The notes beneath the pieces are model-generated. The model saw nothing but the letters and a program-made list of their open reading frames with translations, ran no database searches and had not been told where the DNA came from. A program made the translations under genes and the position numbers. Below, one piece after another: positions 46,743-53,296 of a stretch of DNA of 53,296 nt. The stretch's first letter is position 1; the number at the start of each line of letters is the position of its first letter. This DNA comes from Niabella sp. (GTDB taxonomy: Bacteria; Bacteroidota; Bacteroidia; Chitinophagales; Chitinophagaceae): the NCBI GenBank assembly GCA_027493055.1, contig JAPUDO010000082.1, positions 4,573-57,868 on the forward strand, in the 5' to 3' direction.

Positions 46743-48131
46743 TTATTGAGCGCCTATCCCGCTGATTTTTGAGATAAAATTATTTAAATCGGATACAGCA
46801 TCGGTATATTTAACCTTATAGGTATTATTCTGGTCTTTTGTAATAGCCACATCCGAATTATTATTTATTAGTAACTCGTCATTATTTTCAAAATACAGGT
46901 TATTGTATATTTCTAATGTGCCCCATGTATTGTACAAATCCAGCACCCGCCCTGGGAAAGAGGCCTTTTCCGTATTCATTTTTCCTACCGTATTGTTGTA
47001 TACTTTGGCATTGGCTGGTTTGAACACGGATGATTGCCGCATACCCTGGGTAACCTGTAGCTCAAATGCACTATATTTCCTGCTGTTGTAAATCTTGTTA
47101 TTGAATATCTCAACCGTAGCTTCTTTATCAAGACTGTATATCCATGCCCTCAGGGCGTTTCCCTGATGGTTTTTGACAGTATTGTTATAAAACTTTCCGC
47201 TTCCCCTAAGCATAAAAATACTATTATGATTGTTGTTCTGCATGTTAACATTGCTCACAAAATTGTCGTGGATATTGTAGCCCTCGCTGCTGCCTAAAAA
47301 CACCACGGTGCTGATTTCCGGGGAGTTGATGCAGGTGATGCCGGCTATTTCTATGCCCTTGACAAGGCCGGTAAAGTTTGAAGCGTTTATTTCCCCTTCT
47401 ATCCAGATGAGCGGCCCAACATTATCAGCATCAAGATTGAGGAAAGCGAGATTGGCGGAATAGGATTCCGGAGAACCGTTATAAACACGGTTTTTGCTGC
47501 CGTTTACGTAGTTAATCACATAATCGTCTACATTTTTGAAAAGCATATTTTGGAGGGTAAAATTATTAAGACTGCCTTCTAAAGCAACAGCCCTGTATGA
47601 GCTGTTGGTGAAAGCAAACCCCCGTTCGTTTCCTGAATTACCCGCGCCTGAAACTGTAACATTGTTCAAGTCAGAAAGATACAAATGTTTGTTTCCGTCA
47701 AATTGAATCAGTCCGTCATTCATAAAAATTACCCGCTCTCCATCTGCCGGTACTGAAACGTTTTTTATAGTGATACTGGAGTAAGAGCCACCTTTTATCT
47801 TAATGATGTCCCCGTTGGTAAGGACCCGCTTTATTCCATTAACTATAAAGTTATTCCCATCAATGGTTAAATCGCCCGAACCTGTGCCTACTTTGATAGT
47901 TTTGTGAGCAATAGCAGCAAGGGAATCGGCGATTCTTGTTGAATCAGCAATGCGGATGGAATCTTTAATTTTTGAAGAGTCAACTTTACTGATAATGGGT
48001 GGTTTGGAAATATTTGATTCCCGGCTTGATGATTTTTTACAACTACACATAAGGGTAGAAGTTGCTATAATAAGCAGCAGCGGAATATAAGATAATTCCC
48101 TATAGCGATTAATGAAATTGAATATGTACAT
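46743..48131 (-). CDS. Lipoprotein with a parallel beta-helix domain, paralog of the 41-kb gene
   Basis: A 462-residue lipoprotein; the lipobox is at Cys29-Cys31 (STLMCSCKKSSS). It has only about four DSIxIA-type units (residues 51-77) and then the same beta-helix domain as the gene at 41138-42946. Over most of the helix the two proteins are identical; the N-terminal helix rungs (residues about 80-160) have diverged. The differing rungs could set different ligand specificity on a shared core. It is convergent with the GMC gene, which ends 29 nt away. Confidence 0.8.
   Translation of the reverse strand: MYIFNFINRYRELSYIPLLLIIATSTLMCSCKKSSSRESNISKPPIISKVDSSKIKDSIRIADSTRIADSLAAIAHKTIKVGTGSGDLTIDGNNFIVNGIKRVLTNGDIIKIKGGSYSSITIKNVSVPADGERVIFMNDGLIQFDGNKHLYLSDLNNVTVSGAGNSGNERGFAFTNSSYRAVALEGSLNNFTLQNMLFKNVDDYVINYVNGSKNRVYNGSPESYSANLAFLNLDADNVGPLIWIEGEINASNFTGLVKGIEIAGITCINSPEISTVVFLGSSEGYNIHDNFVSNVNMQNNNHNSIFMLRGSGKFYNNTVKNHQGNALRAWIYSLDKEATVEIFNNKIYNSRKYSAFELQVTQGMRQSSVFKPANAKVYNNTVGKMNTEKASFPGRVLDLYNTWGTLEIYNNLYFENNDELLINNNSDVAITKDQNNTYKVKYTDAVSDLNNFISKISGIGAQ
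46915..47642. repeat. 728-bp tract identical to 41310-42037
   Basis: The second member of the identical pair described at 41310-42037, in the same orientation and about 5.6 kb away. Recombination between the two would delete the GT14 and dehydrogenase genes between them. Confidence 0.9.
47901..47981 (-). repeat. Short DSIxIA-type repeat in the second lipoprotein
   Basis: About four hexapeptide-type units (DSSKIK, DSIRIA, DSTRIA, DSLAAIA) at residues 51-77, compared with about 22 in the paralog. This is the same repeat family at low copy number. Confidence 0.7.
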
Positions 48132-48225
48132 CAGATATAATTAAAAACGGAAGGTTAAGAATTTTTAGGATAACCTGTCTCCTATAGTGTTTAAGCTGTG
48201 TTTATCAGAAAGTGCCTGCCTTATG

Positions 48226-48257
48226 CAAAAGTAAAATTAATCTATATGATCTGCCAA
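48226..48257 (-). promoter_or_regulatory. Promoter for the second beta-helix lipoprotein
   Basis: On the minus strand TACTTTTG (48233-48226) is preceded by TTG (48257-48255) with 21 nt between. The -33 part lies inside the end of the GH-like gene. The leader to the start at 48131 would be about 90 nt. Confidence 0.45.
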
Positions 48258-49823
48258 TACAAAAACAGGTTTTTCAGACACATCTATAAACACTTTTTGT
48301 TTATCTATAGCCACAGGCATGGTGTCGCCGTTTGATTTTCCACGAACTAATACTCTTAGAGACGCATTTTTAGCCTTTTCTGAAAGTTGCAAAGGGAATT
48401 GAGACACTTTATAGTCTTTACTCGTTTTTGCCCAAAGCACATAAGCCCCCTTGGAGGAATGGGTATCTTTAAACTTGTAAATGAGTATATCAGGATCAGC
48501 GGATGTTTCCCACCCTATATATCGCATATTAGTAAGCGTATTTTTCAAAGTAGCTACATAGTACCAGGATTTTTTAGGGGTGAAATCCCCTTTTGGGCCC
48601 ATCAGACCTGAGGAGGAGAACCAGGTTTTGTCATGAGGGTTCCCATCTCTTGACACAAACGTTTGGGCCCGGTCAACGCCTGCGGCAGCGAATGCCATAT
48701 AAGCCCTGATAAGCCAGATACCCTGCACTTCTTCAGTATCCATTGAACCAATAGCAGGCGGGCTAAGAACAGATTCGGGATTAGTATCCCATCCAAATTC
48801 AGAGACCCATACTTCTTTTCCGGGAAGATGCTCATTCCGATACCGGACTATGGGAGCCAGCTTTTCTCTAAACCCTGCATCTTCAGGGCTGATAGCAGGG
48901 CCGCCGCCCTGCCAGCTGCTGCCATCTTTAAAAGCATAAATATGAAAGTTTAAAACATCAACGGCAAACTTTTTATCGTTCCGGTTTTGCTCAAACCAGG
49001 TCTTCATTTTTTTAATATAATTTAAATTAAGGCTGGCTAACCCACCCATTACGAGTTTTATGGAGGGGGCAGCATTTTTAACACCATATTTTTTGCCGAA
49101 TTTTTTCATGGTGTTACAATGCCCGTCATAGTCAGCGCTGGCCATTGCCGCATACTCTTCCGGAGAAAATTCGGAATCCGGCCCATTCCAGTCCATATCC
49201 TGCTCGTTCCAGTCTTCAACATATTTTATCAGACCCAATCCTGAAACCCTGCTTTGATTGGGTGCCAGCAATAAAGTGCTATCGGGTACTTTGGAATTAC
49301 CATACCTGGCAGCAAACTGGTACATGAAGGAGGATTTGGCATAATAAGAATGAGGATCTGAAGTATTGAAGCCCGGATAGTCTGTTGGTTTTTTGTTGTT
49401 TTTAAAATCGCTGTTAGGCTGCAACCAGCTTACACTTCCCTGTACACAAGGGGCAACCATTATATTGGCTCTTTTAAGGTTAGCGTAATATTCGTCAAAA
49501 CTCCAGCCGGGATAGCTGGGTGCAAATTGTATCTGGTTTTGAGGAAACCCTTTATAGGCCGGATCCCAGTTACCTTCATCCCAGCCCCAGTTGTGATATT
49601 CCCTGATAAAGCCTACTGCTGCTAATTTGTCTACAGGGTCGTCAATGAAGCCGTTGGCCCCAATAAAATGCTCCATTGTAATGGTATCTGTCGGATCTGG
49701 AATTGTTCCTAATATTTCATGTTCACTGTTCTCAGAATCCGGTGTACTTCCTTTTGTTTTACCACAGGAGATCAGCAAGAAGAAAGCTGAAATGAGGAAA
49801 AAGTGTTGCATGGTGCTGTTCAT
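48237..49823 (-). CDS. GH-A clan-like glycoside hydrolase lipoprotein
   Basis: A 528-residue lipoprotein with lipid-anchored Cys20 (FLLISCGKTKG). The body looks like a TIM-barrel glycoside hydrolase of clan GH-A: an Asn-Glu pair at 206-207 (YVEDWNEQD) is the likely acid/base and Glu342 (VWVSEFGWDT) the likely nucleophile. A C-terminal beta-domain follows after about residue 430. The family number cannot be assigned by eye. It is expected at the cell surface or in the periplasm, trimming a polysaccharide. It lies 59 nt after prmC on the same strand and upstream of the second beta-helix gene. Confidence 0.75.
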   Translation of the reverse strand: MNSTMQHFFLISAFFLLISCGKTKGSTPDSENSEHEILGTIPDPTDTITMEHFIGANGFIDDPVDKLAAVGFIREYHNWGWDEGNWDPAYKGFPQNQIQFAPSYPGWSFDEYYANLKRANIMVAPCVQGSVSWLQPNSDFKNNKKPTDYPGFNTSDPHSYYAKSSFMYQFAARYGNSKVPDSTLLLAPNQSRVSGLGLIKYVEDWNEQDMDWNGPDSEFSPEEYAAMASADYDGHCNTMKKFGKKYGVKNAAPSIKLVMGGLASLNLNYIKKMKTWFEQNRNDKKFAVDVLNFHIYAFKDGSSWQGGGPAISPEDAGFREKLAPIVRYRNEHLPGKEVWVSEFGWDTNPESVLSPPAIGSMDTEEVQGIWLIRAYMAFAAAGVDRAQTFVSRDGNPHDKTWFSSSGLMGPKGDFTPKKSWYYVATLKNTLTNMRYIGWETSADPDILIYKFKDTHSSKGAYVLWAKTSKDYKVSQFPLQLSEKAKNASLRVLVRGKSNGDTMPVAIDKQKVFIDVSEKPVFVLADHID

Positions 49824-49882
49824 GCTTTTAAGGGTTTTAGAAAAAATGAAAATTATCTGCTAAGGTATAGAATAACTATGAC

Positions 49883-50731
49883 TTATAAACGTCCTGCTTT
49901 TATCATCCGGTCTTTTCCCTGCATATCTTTTTTTAATACAGGGCAATACCCCAATCTTTCAAAAAGTGCAGCCGTCTCTTTACCCAGTCCCTCATAAATT
50001 TCTACATAGATTTTTCCGTTGGGAAGTAAAACAGACTTACACGCTGCTGCAATAGCTTCGTAAAAAATAAGGGGCTGACGGTCTTTCACAAACAGTGCCT
50101 CATGTGGCTCATATTTAAGCACATTCCCATGCATAGAAGATTGAGCTGAATGGGGAATGTAAGGCGGGTTGCTGACCAATATATCTGCTTTGGGAAGCTG
50201 TGCCCAGCTGTTGCTGTCTAAAAAATCCAGCTGCATAAAATGAATATCGGTTTTATGCTTACGTGCATTTTTGCCTGCCACATCCAGTGCATTTTTGCTG
50301 ATATCGCAGGAAAATATTTGTGCTGATGCCAGTTTTCTCTTTAAAACAACAGGAATGCAGCCGCTTCCGGTTCCTATATCCAGTATGGTGATGGCATCAT
50401 TGTTTTTGTGATCCTTTATGATCCAGTCCACTAATTCTTCTGTCTCCGGGCGAGGGATCAGCACATTCCTGTCCACATAAAAAGGAATATCATAAAACCA
50501 GGCTTCATTTAAGATGTATTGTACCGGCTCCAGCTTTTGCAAACGTTCCTGTATTTCGTTCAGCATTTTTATAAAACATCCGTCGGGGGTGAATTTTGCA
50601 GTTTTGTTATTTTTAAGGTCAATGCCTGTCAGGTTTTCGATAACCAGGTTAAATATATTTTCTGCTTCCCGGGGCTCATAAATGTTTTGTAACGATGCTA
50701 TAAAGCTTTGCTGCAATGCTGATAATGACAT
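49883..50731 (-). CDS. prmC: PrmC, release factor glutamine methyltransferase
   Basis: A 282-residue SAM-dependent methyltransferase that methylates the GGQ glutamine of peptide chain release factors. The SAM motif is ILDIGTGSGCIPVVL and the substrate-glutamine motif NPPY is in ILVSNPPYIPHS; the N-terminal helical domain is also present. Length is typical. The start has a TAAGTTTG element 4 nt before the ATG, suggesting a leaderless or very short-leader transcript. It is divergent from DUF559 and ribD. Confidence 0.95.
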   Translation of the reverse strand: MSLSALQQSFIASLQNIYEPREAENIFNLVIENLTGIDLKNNKTAKFTPDGCFIKMLNEIQERLQKLEPVQYILNEAWFYDIPFYVDRNVLIPRPETEELVDWIIKDHKNNDAITILDIGTGSGCIPVVLKRKLASAQIFSCDISKNALDVAGKNARKHKTDIHFMQLDFLDSNSWAQLPKADILVSNPPYIPHSAQSSMHGNVLKYEPHEALFVKDRQPLIFYEAIAAACKSVLLPNGKIYVEIYEGLGKETAALFERLGYCPVLKKDMQGKDRMIKAGRL

Positions 50732-50735
50732 ACAG

Positions 50736-50743
50736 CAAACTTA
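50736..50743 (-). promoter_or_regulatory. -7 element 4 nt before the prmC start
   Basis: The minus strand reads TAAGTTTG, then CTGT, then the prmC ATG. The spacing would put the transcript start at or very near the start codon, as in leaderless mRNAs. No -33 element was confirmed. Confidence 0.4.
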
Positions 50744-50783
50744 ATTCATCTGTATGTTTTTGGAGCTATTTTGTGAAAACTTA

Positions 50784-51161
50784 CTATAGAAAAACAGCAA
50801 TCTTTGCCAATACTTTTTCTGTTTTATTCACAGCTTCTGCATTCCAAAACCTCAGAACAGTTATGTTGTATTCATTTAACAGGCGGGTTCTTGCTTCATC
50901 GTGTTCTTTTGCTTCTCCGTCTTTATGAAAATGTCCATCCAGTTCAATGACTAGCTTGCATTCATGGCAATAAAAGTCTGCTATATAATCAGCCAGAGGA
51001 TATTGTCTCCTGAACTTCCTTCCCTTTAACTGGCGGTTACGTAGTAAAGACCATAGTTTTTTTTCTGCTTCTGTTTGAGAACGTCGTAGCTTTTTCGCAT
51101 ATTCGTGGGCTTGGCTTTTGCTGCCGAGGTGAAGCTGAATGGAGTGTTTATTTAAACTCAT
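50784..51161 (-). CDS. DUF559 endonuclease-like protein
   Basis: A 125-residue protein of the DUF559 family, related to very-short-patch-repair type nucleases. It carries AKKLRRSQTEAEKKLWSLLRNRQLKGRKFRRQYPLADYIADFYC and KLVIELDGHFHKDGEAKEHDEART, whose acidic residues fit a PD-(D/E)xK-like site. I chose Met at 51161. The longer frame from 51200 would place a TATATTTG promoter box (51186-51179, minus strand) inside the gene, and that box gives a sensible 17-nt leader to 51161. It lies between prmC and ribD, beside tandem hairpins. Its cellular role is unknown. Confidence 0.85.
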   Translation of the reverse strand: MSLNKHSIQLHLGSKSQAHEYAKKLRRSQTEAEKKLWSLLRNRQLKGRKFRRQYPLADYIADFYCHECKLVIELDGHFHKDGEAKEHDEARTRLLNEYNITVLRFWNAEAVNKTEKVLAKIAVFL

Positions 51162-51178
51162 AGGTTGGTGAAAAAAAA

Positions 51179-51186
51179 CAAATATA
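51179..51186 (-). promoter_or_regulatory. -7 element (TATATTTG) of the DUF559 gene
   Basis: An exact TAnnTTTG match on the minus strand, 17 nt before the chosen start at 51161. It is the main reason to prefer the shorter start. No -33 box was seen. Confidence 0.45.
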
Positions 51187-51222
51187 CCCATCTTCTTCAA
51201 TCTTTCATACCGTATTTTTATT

Positions 51223-51327
51223 ACCTCACCCTATTGAGACTCAAACAATTTGGAGTCTCTGAAGGCCCTCTCCTCGAGGAGAGAGTGGCAGGGGTTCTGA
51301 AGTTCGGATACTTTGTTGGGTTGAGGT
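51223..51327. repeat. Nested inverted repeats beside the DUF559 gene
   Basis: Three inverted repeats lie close together: 51236-51242 with 51253-51259 (GAGACTC/GAGTCTC), the perfect 16-bp palindrome CTCTCCTCGAGGAGAG at 51268-51283, and outer arms 51223-51231 with about 51318-51327 (ACCTCACCC, one bulge). The layout resembles dispersed REP-like elements, which in my recollection often sit near DUF559 genes in Bacteroidota. Confidence 0.6.
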
Positions 51328-51421
51328 GGTTTGTGATGTGATAGAGGAATTTCGACTAAAAAAATATGCCTACACACTATGATTTGTCGGAATGGTCTCC
51401 GAATCCTTTCGGGGAGCGACC

Positions 51422-51435
51422 TTTTACCGGTAAAA
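51422..51435. repeat. 14-bp perfect palindrome
   Basis: TTTTACCGGTAAAA is perfectly self-complementary and lies 55 nt before ribD. It could be an operator or part of the repeat element next to it. Confidence 0.35.
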
Positions 51436-51477
51436 ATCTTATACACCCATCTAGTCAAATAGCAACTCCGTTTCATT

Positions 51478-51485
51478 TACATTTG
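51478..51485 (+). promoter_or_regulatory. -7 element 5 nt before the ribD start
   Basis: TACATTTG is followed by CAAAA and the ribD ATG. As with prmC, a leaderless or near-leaderless mRNA is suggested. No -33 TTTG is visible at the standard distance. No FMN riboswitch-like sequence is seen. Confidence 0.45.
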
Positions 51486-51490
51486 CAAAA

Positions 51491-52561
51491 ATGCAAGAGC
51501 TGGTCCACGAAGTGTATATGCGGCGTTGCCTGCAATTAGCGGCATTGGCTGCCGGAAATGTAGCGCCTAACCCCATGGTAGGCGCCGTTTTAGTATTTGA
51601 CGGCAGCATCATAGGGGAGGGATGGCACCGGAATTATGGAGGGCCTCATGCTGAAGTGCATTGCATAGCAGAAGCACTTCAGAATCATCCCGAGAAAATA
51701 GGCCGATCCACTTTGTATGTATCATTAGAGCCCTGTGCGCATTATGGGAAAACGCCTCCCTGTACAGATCTGATCATTCAGCATAAGATTCCTAAAGTAG
51801 TGATTGGCTGCAGGGACAGCTTTGAAAAAGTGGATGGCAAGGGAATTGCCCAATTGCGTAAGGCCGGGATAGAAGTGGTAACCGGTGTTCTGGAGCATGA
51901 AGCTATTGAACTGAACAGGGCTTTTTTTACCTTTCATGAGCAAAAGCGCCCTTATATTATTTTAAAATGGGCGCAGACCACCGATGGTTTTATTGCGGGC
52001 ACAGGTGAAGAAAGATTGTTGATCAGTAATGATTATTCCAATCGTTTGGTACATAAATGGCGTACCCATACTGCGGCCATCATGGTGGGCGCCAATACAG
52101 CCATCAAGGATGATCCTTTGCTGGATAACAGGAACTGGATGGGCCCGGCTCCCCAAAAGGTGCTTTTTGATCCGCATTTAAAAGTGCCCGCGCATTTAAG
52201 ATTATTTAACGGTAAGGATGTAGTATTTGTCATAAATACCATTAAAGATGCGGTGGCGCAGAATATCCTGTATATCAAAGCAGCTAAGCCTGATCTCATA
52301 AAAGATACTTTACACCAGTTGTACCAGCTCAATATTCAAAGTGTATTGGTGGAAGGAGGGAGACGGCTGCTTCAATCTTTTATAGATGCCGGTATATGGG
52401 ATGAAGCTTATGTTATTACTAATAAAAGCTTGCTGGCGAATAGCGGACTACCAGCGCCTTTGCTTACCGGTCAGCATAAATTAAAAGAAGAAAGATTGCT
52501 GAACGACGAGATCGCTTATTTCAAAAACGGGAAAAACAATAAGATTTATGCAGCTGCCTGA
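51491..52561 (+). CDS. ribD: RibD, riboflavin biosynthesis deaminase/reductase
   Basis: A 356-residue bifunctional enzyme of riboflavin synthesis. The N-terminal deaminase domain has zinc ligands His53 and Cys82/Cys91 and catalytic Glu55 (HAEVHC, PCAHYGKTPPCTD). The C-terminal reductase domain starts near RPYIILKWAQTTDGFIA. It converts the GTP cyclohydrolase II product to 5-amino-6-ribitylamino-uracil phosphate in two steps. It overlaps yigZ by 14 nt. The start is preceded by a TACATTTG box. Confidence 0.95.
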   Translation: MQELVHEVYMRRCLQLAALAAGNVAPNPMVGAVLVFDGSIIGEGWHRNYGGPHAEVHCIAEALQNHPEKIGRSTLYVSLEPCAHYGKTPPCTDLIIQHKIPKVVIGCRDSFEKVDGKGIAQLRKAGIEVVTGVLEHEAIELNRAFFTFHEQKRPYIILKWAQTTDGFIAGTGEERLLISNDYSNRLVHKWRTHTAAIMVGANTAIKDDPLLDNRNWMGPAPQKVLFDPHLKVPAHLRLFNGKDVVFVINTIKDAVAQNILYIKAAKPDLIKDTLHQLYQLNIQSVLVEGGRRLLQSFIDAGIWDEAYVITNKSLLANSGLPAPLLTGQHKLKEERLLNDEIAYFKNGKNNKIYAAA

Positions 52562-53156
52562 TTATTTTAATACCATAGAAACTACAGGTTCTGCAGAGTT
52601 TAAGGACAGGGGCAGCCGCTTTATTGCTGTTGCAGCTCCTGTTAAAACAATTGCCGATTGCAAGCAAAAGCTGGCGGATATAAAAAAAGAATATCCTAAA
52701 GCAAGCCATTACTGCTTTGCCTACAGGTTGGGACTGGACAATAATCAGTTCCGTGTCAGCGATGACGGAGAACCTTCGGGATCTGCCGGCCGGCCTATCC
52801 TGGGCCAAATGGACAGCAGGGGTGTTACGGACATACTGATAGTAATAGTGCGCTATTTTGGAGGTACCCTGCTTGGAGTGCCAGGCTTAATCAATGCGTA
52901 CAAATCTGCCGCTGCAATGGTGTTGCAGGTAACACCTTTAGTGCGCAGGCCGGTGCTGGTACACTATCACCTGCAGTTCGACTATACCAAAATGAACGAA
53001 ATCATGACTGCTGTCAAGCAGTTTGACTGCGAGGTGCTGAAGCAGGAACTTCAGCTGTTTTGCGTAATGGATATTGCCATTCCCCGGTATCGCCTTAATG
53101 AAACGCTTATGAAGCTGAATGATATCAGGGACCTTTCTATAGAAGCTATAAAGTAA
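52548..53156 (+). CDS. yigZ: YigZ/IMPACT family protein
   Basis: A 202-residue protein of the UPF0029/IMPACT family. The N-terminal domain has EFKDRGSRFIAVAAPVKTIADC and the conserved SDDGEPSGSAGRPILGQM with VRYFGGTLLGVPGLI; a C-terminal DUF1949-like domain follows. The family has been linked to regulation of protein synthesis, but the bacterial role is not settled. It is translationally coupled to ribD by a 14-nt overlap. After it, 140 nt to the window edge show no gene. Confidence 0.9.
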   Translation: MQLPDYFNTIETTGSAEFKDRGSRFIAVAAPVKTIADCKQKLADIKKEYPKASHYCFAYRLGLDNNQFRVSDDGEPSGSAGRPILGQMDSRGVTDILIVIVRYFGGTLLGVPGLINAYKSAAAMVLQVTPLVRRPVLVHYHLQFDYTKMNEIMTAVKQFDCEVLKQELQLFCVMDIAIPRYRLNETLMKLNDIRDLSIEAIK

Positions 53157-53296
53157 TAGTTTGCGGGGGTAAATATTAATCGTAGGTTGTCGTATTGTGA
53201 ACTAATGGCGAATCAAATGCTATTCATCCACCCTGAAGTTCAACCTGAATTATGCATTAGTCTATTACTAATTGCTTTAAAGTTTTAACTTAGAAG

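Larger units (their letters stand above)
51162..51490. other. 329-nt gap before ribD with promoters and tandem hairpins
   Basis: No gene is recognised; frames in this gap look random. It holds the promoter box of the DUF559 gene, a nested set of inverted repeats (51223-51327), a 14-bp palindrome (51422-51435) and a -7 box touching ribD. Confidence 0.6.

Noticed and set aside
51162-51200. Longer start for the DUF559 protein
   Set aside because: A TATATTTG promoter box lies inside the extra segment, and the shorter form matches the usual start of the family better.
51231-51476. 81-codon minus-strand frame in the gap before ribD
   Set aside because: It runs across the inverted repeats, has no recognisable domain, and the composition looks random.
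1-53296. tRNA, rRNA, insertion sequences, phage or attachment sites
   Set aside because: None was recognised in any gap on reading. The 728-bp repeat is within paralogous genes and has no transposase or terminal inverted repeats.

Overview
The window looks like a chromosomal segment of a Bacteroidota bacterium, most likely a Chitinophagaceae-type member. The signs are a SusC/SusD pair under an ECF sigma/FecR switch with a C-terminal DUF4974-like domain, lipoproteins with short Cys-Lys-Lys lipoboxes, promoter-like elements of the TTTG-N19-TAnnTTTG type, little use of Shine-Dalgarno sequences, and a DUF559 gene next to hairpin repeats. No rRNA, tRNA, CRISPR array or transposase was seen. The family assignment is an inference; no marker gene allows a firm placement.

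Layout. (1) 1-10.7 kb, minus strand: a sulfatase-rich polysaccharide utilisation operon read sigma factor > FecR > SusC > SusD > sulfatase > sulfatase (the last runs off the left edge), with hairpins in the fecR-susC and susD-sulfatase gaps. (2) 10.8-13.9 kb, plus strand: a Gfo/Idh/MocA oxidoreductase and a short alpha-glucan phosphorylase-like protein that lacks the PLP lysine. (3) 13.9-16.0 kb: a TylF-like methyltransferase and a divergent GT61 glycosyltransferase. (4) 16.3-26.9 kb: a compact two-protein NRPS-PKS assembly line, A-PCP-KS-AT-ACP-aminotransferase followed by C-A-PCP-TE. Its domain logic predicts amino acid 1 + malonyl + beta-amination + Asn, that is, a vicinal-diamine (3,4-diamino acid) peptide.

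(5) 27.0-40.8 kb: an exopolysaccharide locus. It starts with a stand-alone response regulator and a sugar (initiating) transferase carrying a degenerate receiver domain. A half-length TolC-like protein, a Wzz/BY-kinase-like protein with damaged motifs, a Wzy-like polymerase, a 33-residue membrane peptide, a hexapeptide acyltransferase, five glycosyltransferases and a Wzx flippase follow. (6) 41.1-49.8 kb: a possible surface-polysaccharide accessory island. It has two paralogous beta-helix lipoproteins sharing a 728-bp identical tract, a GT14 enzyme, a GMC dehydrogenase with its small subunit, and a GH-A-like lipoprotein. One of the two paralogs has about 22 DSIxIA hexapeptide repeats, the other four. 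(7) 49.9-53.3 kb: housekeeping prmC, ribD and yigZ, with a DUF559 gene and tandem hairpins between prmC and ribD.

How they may work together: region 1 would sense, bind and desulfate an external sulfated glycan. Regions 5 and 6 would build, export and remodel the cell's own polysaccharide. The NRPS-PKS genes have their own promoter-like element and no transporter or PPTase gene nearby, so the product's export and self-protection cannot be read from this window.
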